A stretch of 64,000 nt of DNA. Origin: Liquorilactobacillus sicerae (GTDB lineage: Bacteria; Bacillota; Bacilli; Lactobacillales; Lactobacillaceae). Each line of letters starts with the position of its first letter. Position 1 is the stretch's first letter. The position numbers were made by a program, and so were the translations under genes. The stretch covers positions 150,889 through 214,888 of the forward strand of contig NZ_JAHAVQ010000003.1 in NCBI RefSeq assembly GCF_029916425.1, read 5' to 3'. The notes below the pieces were generated by a model. It worked only from the letters and a program-made list of their open reading frames with translations, did no database searches and was not told the origin of the DNA. Shown piece by piece: positions 60,265 to 64,000 of the stretch.

Positions 60265-61083
60265 CTAGGGAAATTTTGGGAATTTATCAAAATTCGGCTT
60301 ACGTTTTTGATTGAAAGCATCTCGACCTTCTTTAGCTTCAGCTGAAGTATAATAAAGCATGGTGGCATCTCCAGCAAATTGCTGCAAACCAGCTAAGCCA
60401 TCGGTATCAGCATTCATGGCAGCTTTTAAAAAGCGTAAAGCCATTGGTGATTTGGTCAATAACTCATCACACCACTTCAAGGTTTCTTTTTCGATAGCTG
60501 CCAATGGAACCACTTTATTGATCCAATTCATTTGGAAAGCTTCCTGTGCTGTATATGAGTGATTCAAAAACCAAACTTCTTTTGCCCGCTTATGACCAAT
60601 CACCCGAGCTAAATAACCGGAACCATACCCACCATCAAAGCTGCCAACCTTGGGCCCAGTCTGCATAAATTTAGCGTTGTCAGCTGCAATTGTCAGATCA
60701 CAGACTAACTGCAAGACATTGCCGCCGCCAACCGACCAACCTTTAACCATTGCAATTACTGGCTTGGGAATGATGCGGATCAAATGTTGTAAATCTAAAA
60801 CATTTAAACGCGGAATCTTGTCTGAACCAACGTATCCGCCATTCCCGCGAACGGATTGATCACCGCCAGAGCAAAAAGCCAAATCACCAGCCCCAGTTAA
60901 AATAATGACTCCAACTGAGCTGTCATCACGACAAATAGTAAAGGCATCGATCATTTCATTAACTGTTAACGGAGTAAAAGCATTGCGTTTTTCAGGTCGA
61001 TTAATCGTAACTTTGGCTATTTTACCAGTTCTTTCGAAAATAATTTCTTGATAATCTTTAACTTTTTGCCATTTTTGCCTCAT
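60265..61083 (-). CDS. menB: 1,4-Dihydroxy-2-naphthoyl-CoA synthase
   Basis: Crotonase-fold enzyme that closes the naphthalene ring of menaquinone. 272 residues. MenB signatures are [16 protein letters not shown], the oxyanion segment [20 protein letters not shown], and [25 protein letters not shown] precedes the ATG. It is the first gene of menBE. Confidence 0.96.
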   Translation of the reverse strand: MRQKWQKVKDYQEIIFERTGKIAKVTINRPEKRNAFTPLTVNEMIDAFTICRDDSSVGVIILTGAGDLAFCSGGDQSVRGNGGYVGSDKIPRLNVLDLQHLIRIIPKPVIAMVKGWSVGGGNVLQLVCDLTIAADNAKFMQTGPKVGSFDGGYGSGYLARVIGHKRAKEVWFLNHSYTAQEAFQMNWINKVVPLAAIEKETLKWCDELLTKSPMALRFLKAAMNADTDGLAGLQQFAGDATMLYYTSAEAKEGRDAFNQKRKPNFDKFPKFP

Positions 61084-61142
61084 TTATTTAATTCATCCTT
61101 TCTGCTATCATACATAATATCAATCGAAATGGAGACTTAACT

Positions 61143-61514
61143 ATGAATTTGTTAACTAACTTAGGAATCAAGATCATTAAAAAATCTAGTGAAAAAACCG
61201 TCCTCTCACTGTTGGTCAGTGATAAATTGAAACAACCATTTGGCTACTTGCACGGCGGGATCAATGCAGTTTTGGCAGAAACAGCCGCCAGCCTGGCAGC
61301 TAATCAGTTAGCCAATCCAAAACAGATTGCCATCGGTGTTTCAATCGATACTCATCACTTAAAAACAGTTACTAACGGTGTTCTCATTGCTGAAGCGATT
61401 CCTTTGCAACTAGGAAGATCCCTCCAAACCTGGTCAGTTAAAACCTTTTTAAAAAATAATGCAGTACTAACCAGCTACAGCATCGTGACAACTAAACTAG
61501 TTAATAAAAGGTAA
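61143..61514 (+). CDS. Hotdog-fold thioesterase, probable DHNA-CoA hydrolase
   Basis: 123-residue PaaI-type hotdog protein. FGYLHGGINAVLAETAASLAA carries the HGG and catalytic Glu typical of the DHNA-CoA hydrolase group (MenI). Divergent from menB over a 59-bp region, so the three genes cover consecutive steps (MenE, MenB, MenI) of the pathway. Specificity is inferred from context. Confidence 0.87.
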   Translation: MNLLTNLGIKIIKKSSEKTVLSLLVSDKLKQPFGYLHGGINAVLAETAASLAANQLANPKQIAIGVSIDTHHLKTVTNGVLIAEAIPLQLGRSLQTWSVKTFLKNNAVLTSYSIVTTKLVNKR

Positions 61515-61606
61515 GTATCACACAACATTTTATTTTAGCACAGAACTGAAGTCAGCGTTATTTAGAAGCTGGCTAACACTAGCTAAAAGAAAAGGGTCTA
61601 TACTTT

Positions 61607-61646
61607 CTGATATTGGTGAAACATAAAATCCAATATCAGTTTTTTT
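61607..61646 (+). terminator. Terminator-like hairpin after the thioesterase gene
   Basis: CTGATATTGG/CCAATATCAG perfect 10-bp stem followed by seven T. It may end the thioesterase transcript or be a leftover of the IS end. Confidence 0.65.
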
Positions 61647-61649
61647 AAA

Positions 61650-62285
61650 GTTGAAGGCCTTAGAACTGTTAGATCTAGCGCTGTTTATCATTTCAAGGCG
61701 GTTGTCATTGATTTAAATGCCAATTACTTTTCCCGCATGCCAAAATCATTATTGATCGCTTTCACATTGTTCAATTGGTAAATCAGGCTTTCGATCAGCT
61801 TAGGGTTACGATTTTAAAGCAACAAAGCGATAAGCATAGCCGGATTTACAAAGCTTTAAAAATCAATTGGCGCTTGTTTCATAAAGATGCAGAAAAAGTT
61901 GATGATTCTAAAGTGAAATATTTCAGGGGAATCAATGAATATATGACACAACAAAACCTAATTGCTTTAAGATTCAGCGCTATTCCAAAGCTTAAATCTG
62001 CTTTATAAAGCAGCACAACAAATTCAAGTGTCAATTAAAAAGCATGATGTGAAAAAGCTCTGCCTTATCTTGAACAATTATCAAAAGCAAAGTTCACCAA
62101 TGGATGCTTCAATTACAACCCTGAAGAAAAACTTAAAATATATTTCAAGCAGCTGTGAATCAGCGTTTTCCAACGGACCGATTGAAGGAATCAATCGCAA
62201 AACTAAAGCACTTAAACGGATCTGCTACGGATTCAAAAATATAGACCATTTTCTATGCCAGAATTCTTTTAATTGTAAAATAAAA
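61650..62285 (+). pseudogene. ISL3-family transposase remnant
   Basis: Pieces of a DDE transposase are spread over three frames. VVIDLNANY (frame of 61710) is the first catalytic Asp block. HAKIIIDRFHIVQLVN (61735-61780) is the second, in another frame, after a deletion. LLYKAAQQIQVSIKKHD and SNGPIEGINRKTKALKRICYGF (62000-62230) carry the third block with the catalytic Glu. The N-terminal zinc-finger third is absent. At least two frameshifts and one deletion mean it cannot move itself. Flanking inverted repeats are not certain. Confidence 0.8.
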
Positions 62286-62322
62286 AAGCCCCCCTACTCA
62301 GAGGACTCCATGGCTCTACTAA
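62279..62322 (-). terminator. Possible terminator of the tRNA transcript
   Basis: AGAGCC and GGGGGCTTTTTTATTTT on the minus strand make a weak stem and T run after the last tRNA. Fold by eye. Confidence 0.4.
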
Positions 62323-62335
62323 TCCGATTTGATAA

Positions 62336-62409
62336 CGGTCCTAGCCGGATTTGAACCGGCGATCTCCTGCGTGACAGGCAGGCGTGATAGACCCCTACAC
62401 CATAGGACC
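62336..62409 (-). tRNA. tRNA-Asp(GTC)
   Basis: Acceptor GGTCCTA/TAGGACC, discriminator G, anticodon GTC in CCTGTCAC. No encoded CCA. Confidence 0.95.
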
Positions 62410-62411
62410 AA

Positions 62412-62485
<74 letters not shown>

Positions 62486-62496
62486 ATAATTAAAAG

Positions 62497-62568
62497 TGAC
62501 CCGTACGGGATTTGAACCCATGTTACCGCCGTGAAAGGGCGGTGTCTTAACCACTTGACCAACGGGTC
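62497..62568 (-). tRNA. tRNA-Glu(TTC)
   Basis: Acceptor GACCCGT/ACGGGTC, anticodon TTC in CCTTTCAC, discriminator A. Confidence 0.94.
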
Positions 62569-62576
62569 AAAAAAAA

Positions 62577-62664
62577 CGGAGAAGGAGGGATTTGAACCCT
62601 CGCGCCGTTTTCACGACCTACACCCTTAGCAGGGGCGCCTCTTCAGCCACTTGAGTACTTCTCC
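62577..62664 (-). tRNA. tRNA-Ser(GCT)
   Basis: 88 nt with a long variable arm, acceptor GGAGAAG, anticodon GCT in CCTGCTAA. Confidence 0.95.
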
Positions 62665-62668
62665 AATA

Positions 62669-62739
62669 AGCGGGTGACGAGAATCGAACTCGCGACAACA
62701 GCTTGGAAGGCTGTGGTTTTACCACTAAACTACACCCGC
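62669..62739 (-). tRNA. tRNA-Gly(TCC)
   Basis: Acceptor GCGGGTG/CACCCGC, anticodon TCC in CTTCCAA, discriminator T. Confidence 0.95.
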
Positions 62740-62749
62740 ATTTTAACTA

Positions 62750-62822
62750 TGGCGCGGGACAGAATCGAACTGCCGACACATGGAGCTTCAATCCATTGCT
62801 CTACCGACTGAGCTACCGAGCC
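62750..62822 (-). tRNA. tRNA-Phe(GAA)
   Basis: Anticodon GAA in TTGAAGC. The acceptor GGCTCGG/CCGCGCC has one U-C mismatch at pair 4-69; the rest pairs well. Confidence 0.94.
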
Positions 62823-62839
62823 ATCAAAAAAATATGAAA

Positions 62840-62913
62840 CGGTCCTAGCCGGATTTGAACCGGCGATCTCCTGCGTGACAGGCAGGCGTGATAGACCCCT
62901 ACACCATAGGACC
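62840..62913 (-). tRNA. tRNA-Asp(GTC), second copy
   Basis: Identical to the copy at 62336-62409. Confidence 0.95.
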
Positions 62914-62915
62914 AA

Positions 62916-62989
<74 letters not shown>

Positions 62990-62995
62990 ATAATA

Positions 62996-63085
62996 AGGAG
63001 GATGAGAGATTCGAACTCTCGCGTGGTTTTACCCACCTGACGGTTTTCAAGACCGTTCCCTTCAGCCAAACTTGGGTAATCCTCC
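62996..63085 (-). tRNA. tRNA-Ser(TGA)
   Basis: 90 nt with a long variable arm, acceptor GGAGGAT/ATCCTCC, anticodon TGA. The discriminator position reads T instead of the usual G. Confidence 0.94.
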
Positions 63086-63130
63086 ATATAAATAATCAAT
63101 GACTTCCTACAAGGCTACATTTAACCTCTA

Positions 63131-63204
63131 TGGACCTTGTAGGACTCGAACCTACGACCGGACGGTTATGAGCCGTCTGCTCTAACCAACTGAGCTAAAG
63201 GTCC
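63131..63204 (-). tRNA. tRNA-Ile2(CAT), lysidine type
   Basis: Anticodon CAT. The body GGACCTTTAGCTCAGTTGG and stem GACGGCTCATAACCGTC match the B. subtilis tRNA-Ile2 from memory, whose C34 is changed to lysidine by TilS to read AUA. A plain Met label would be a likely mis-annotation. Confidence 0.8.
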
Positions 63205-63221
63205 AAGCTCCATCATGAATA

Positions 63222-63295
63222 TCGCGGTGAAGGGGATCGAACCCCTGACCTCCCGGGTATGAACCGGACGCTCTAGCCAGCTGAGCTACGCCGCG
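63222..63295 (-). tRNA. tRNA-Met(CAT), elongator
   Basis: CGCGGCGTAGCTCAGCTGG with anticodon loop TTCATAC fits the elongator. The acceptor has one C-A mismatch at pair 6-67. Confidence 0.85.
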
Positions 63296-63330
63296 ATCTA
63301 AATAAATTACATTAGTGAAAAAATCACTCA

Positions 63331-63404
63331 TCGGGAAAACAGGATTCGAACCTGCGACCCCCTGGTCCCAAACCAGGTGCTCTACCAAGCTGAGCTATTT
63401 CCCG
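63331..63404 (-). tRNA. tRNA-Pro(TGG)
   Basis: Acceptor CGGGAAA/TTTCCCG, anticodon TGG in TTTGGGA. Confidence 0.95.
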
Positions 63405-63411
63405 TTAATAA

Positions 63412-63485
63412 TGCACCCAGTAGGAGTCGAACCTACAACCTTCTGATTCGTAGTCAGACACTCTATCCAATTGCGCTATGGGTGC
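63412..63485 (-). tRNA. tRNA-Arg(ACG)
   Basis: Acceptor GCACCCA/TGGGTGC, anticodon ACG in CTACGAA; A34 should be deaminated to inosine by TadA. Confidence 0.95.
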
Positions 63486-63494
63486 ATATTACTA

Positions 63495-63566
63495 AGCGGA
63501 AGACGGGATTCGAACCCGCGACCCCCACCATGGCAAGGTGATGTTCTACCACTGAACTACTTCCGC
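63495..63566 (-). tRNA. tRNA-Gly(GCC)
   Basis: Acceptor GCGGAAG/CTTCCGC, anticodon GCC in TTGCCAT, discriminator T. Confidence 0.95.
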
Positions 63567-63575
63567 ATAAGCAAA

Positions 63576-63648
63576 TGCCGACTAGACGATTCGAACGCCC
63601 GACCCTCTGATTACAAATCAGATGCTCTACCAACTGAGCTAAGTCGGC
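63576..63648 (-). tRNA. tRNA-Thr(TGT)
   Basis: Acceptor GCCGACT/AGTCGGC, anticodon TGT in TTTGTAA. The T stem has two G-U pairs. Confidence 0.94.
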
Positions 63649-63676
63649 AGAAGTTAATTAACACAACGACTTAATT

Positions 63677-63705
63677 ATAATAACAAATTGATGCCACAAT
63701 GTCAA
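63677..63705 (-). promoter_or_regulatory. Internal promoter in the tRNA cluster
   Basis: TTGACA (63700-63705) and TATTAT (63677-63682) with a 17-nt spacer, in the only long gap of this part of the cluster (between tRNA-Lys and tRNA-Thr). Confidence 0.72.
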
Positions 63706-63721
63706 TACCTTTTTGCCACAA

Positions 63722-63794
63722 TGAGTCGTGACAGGCTCGAACTGTCGACCCTCTGATTAAAAGTCAGATGCTCTACCAACTGAGCTAACGACTC
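63722..63794 (-). tRNA. tRNA-Lys(TTT)
   Basis: Acceptor GAGTCGT/ACGACTC, anticodon TTT in CTTTTAA. Confidence 0.95.
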
Positions 63795-63796
63795 AA

Positions 63797-63869
63797 TGGA
63801 GGATACAGGGCTCGAACCTGTGACCCTCTGCTTGTAAGGCAGACGCTCTCCCAGCTGAGCTAATCCTCC
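63797..63869 (-). tRNA. tRNA-Val(TAC)
   Basis: Acceptor GGAGGAT/ATCCTCC, anticodon TAC in CTTACAA. First tRNA after 5S rRNA. Confidence 0.95.
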
Positions 63870-63875
63870 ATTTAA

Positions 63876-63992
63876 GCACGGCAGCTTCCTACCCTCGCAG
63901 GGGGCGATCCCCCAACTACTCTTGGCGTTAAGAAGCTTAACTTCTGTGTTCGGCATGGGTACAGGTGTATCCTTCTTGCTATCGCCACCGCA
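63876..63992 (-). rRNA. rrf: 5S ribosomal RNA
   Basis: About 117 nt on the minus strand with GCGGTGGCGATAGC at the 5' end and the conserved CCCATGCCGAACACAGAAGT loop. 16S and 23S should lie beyond the window edge. Confidence 0.95.
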
Positions 63993-64000
63993 CTTCTCTT

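Noticed and set aside
61515..62335. Intact insertion sequence with terminal repeats
   Set aside because: The transposase is broken by a deletion and frameshifts, lacks the N-terminal part, and no convincing pair of terminal inverted repeats or target duplication was found.

Overview
The window reads as chromosomal DNA of a low-GC Gram-positive bacterium of the family Lactobacillaceae. The evidence is the T-box leader on valS, the order tdk-prfA-prmC-ywlC-upp next to atpBEFHAGDC, a DUF1146-murA-mreB-yidD-DUF2969-rodA block, a SufCDSUB operon, a MurT/GatD pair, AGGAGG-type ribosome binding sites with frequent TTG and GTG starts, and tRNA genes without encoded CCA. I cannot name the species. Almost everything is core chromosome; the only mobile DNA I see is one decayed ISL3-type transposase beside the tRNA cluster.

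Layout. 1-8.5 kb (minus strand): 3' part of folC, valS behind a Val T-box, thiI and its cysteine desulfurase, ezrA. 8.6-17 kb: free-methionine-sulfoxide reductase, rpsD, a metF-like gene, a degenerate GshF-like protein, rarA, a probable 6S RNA, a small membrane protein, uspA and a D-Ala-D-Lac-type ddl. 17-22 kb: a polyphosphate operon made of a Ppx-HD protein that has lost its active-site residues, an intact PPK and an intact PPX. 22-27 kb: a run of small units (APH-like kinase, DUF4870 protein, macro-domain protein, secreted nuclease plus lipoprotein, YbjQ protein, alpha/beta hydrolase, a 32-residue membrane peptide, SemiSWEET). 27-33 kb: SUF iron-sulfur operon and an ArsC/Spx-like protein. 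33-45 kb: cell shape and wall genes and the F1Fo ATP synthase. 44.5-49 kb: nucleotide salvage, translation termination and tRNA modification. 49-58 kb: MurT-GatD, a serine hydrolase, a phosphatase, an MFS exporter, a glutamine-type ABC transporter and a TIM-barrel protein. 58.8-61.5 kb: menE, menB and a divergent hotdog thioesterase, a lower menaquinone-pathway cluster. 61.6-64 kb: ISL3 remnant, 17 tRNA genes and 5S rRNA, the downstream end of an rRNA operon read on the minus strand.

How the genes fit together. Cysteine sulfur is handled twice: IscS-ThiI for tRNA 4-thiouridine and SufS-SufU for iron-sulfur assembly. Envelope functions cluster (MurA, Ddl, MreB, RodA, MurT/GatD, EzrA). The Ddl active site has Phe where D-Ala-D-Ala ligases have Tyr, which predicts intrinsic vancomycin resistance.

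No clear new defence or secretion system is visible. The most unusual items are two proteins that look like retired enzymes kept as full-length genes (the GshF-like protein and the Ppx-HD protein), the 32-residue membrane peptide with its own ribosome binding site, a perfect inverted repeat lying over the valS promoter, and a duplicated tRNA-Asp/tRNA-fMet pair beside the IS remnant. Comparisons with family consensus sequences are from memory, because no search could be run.
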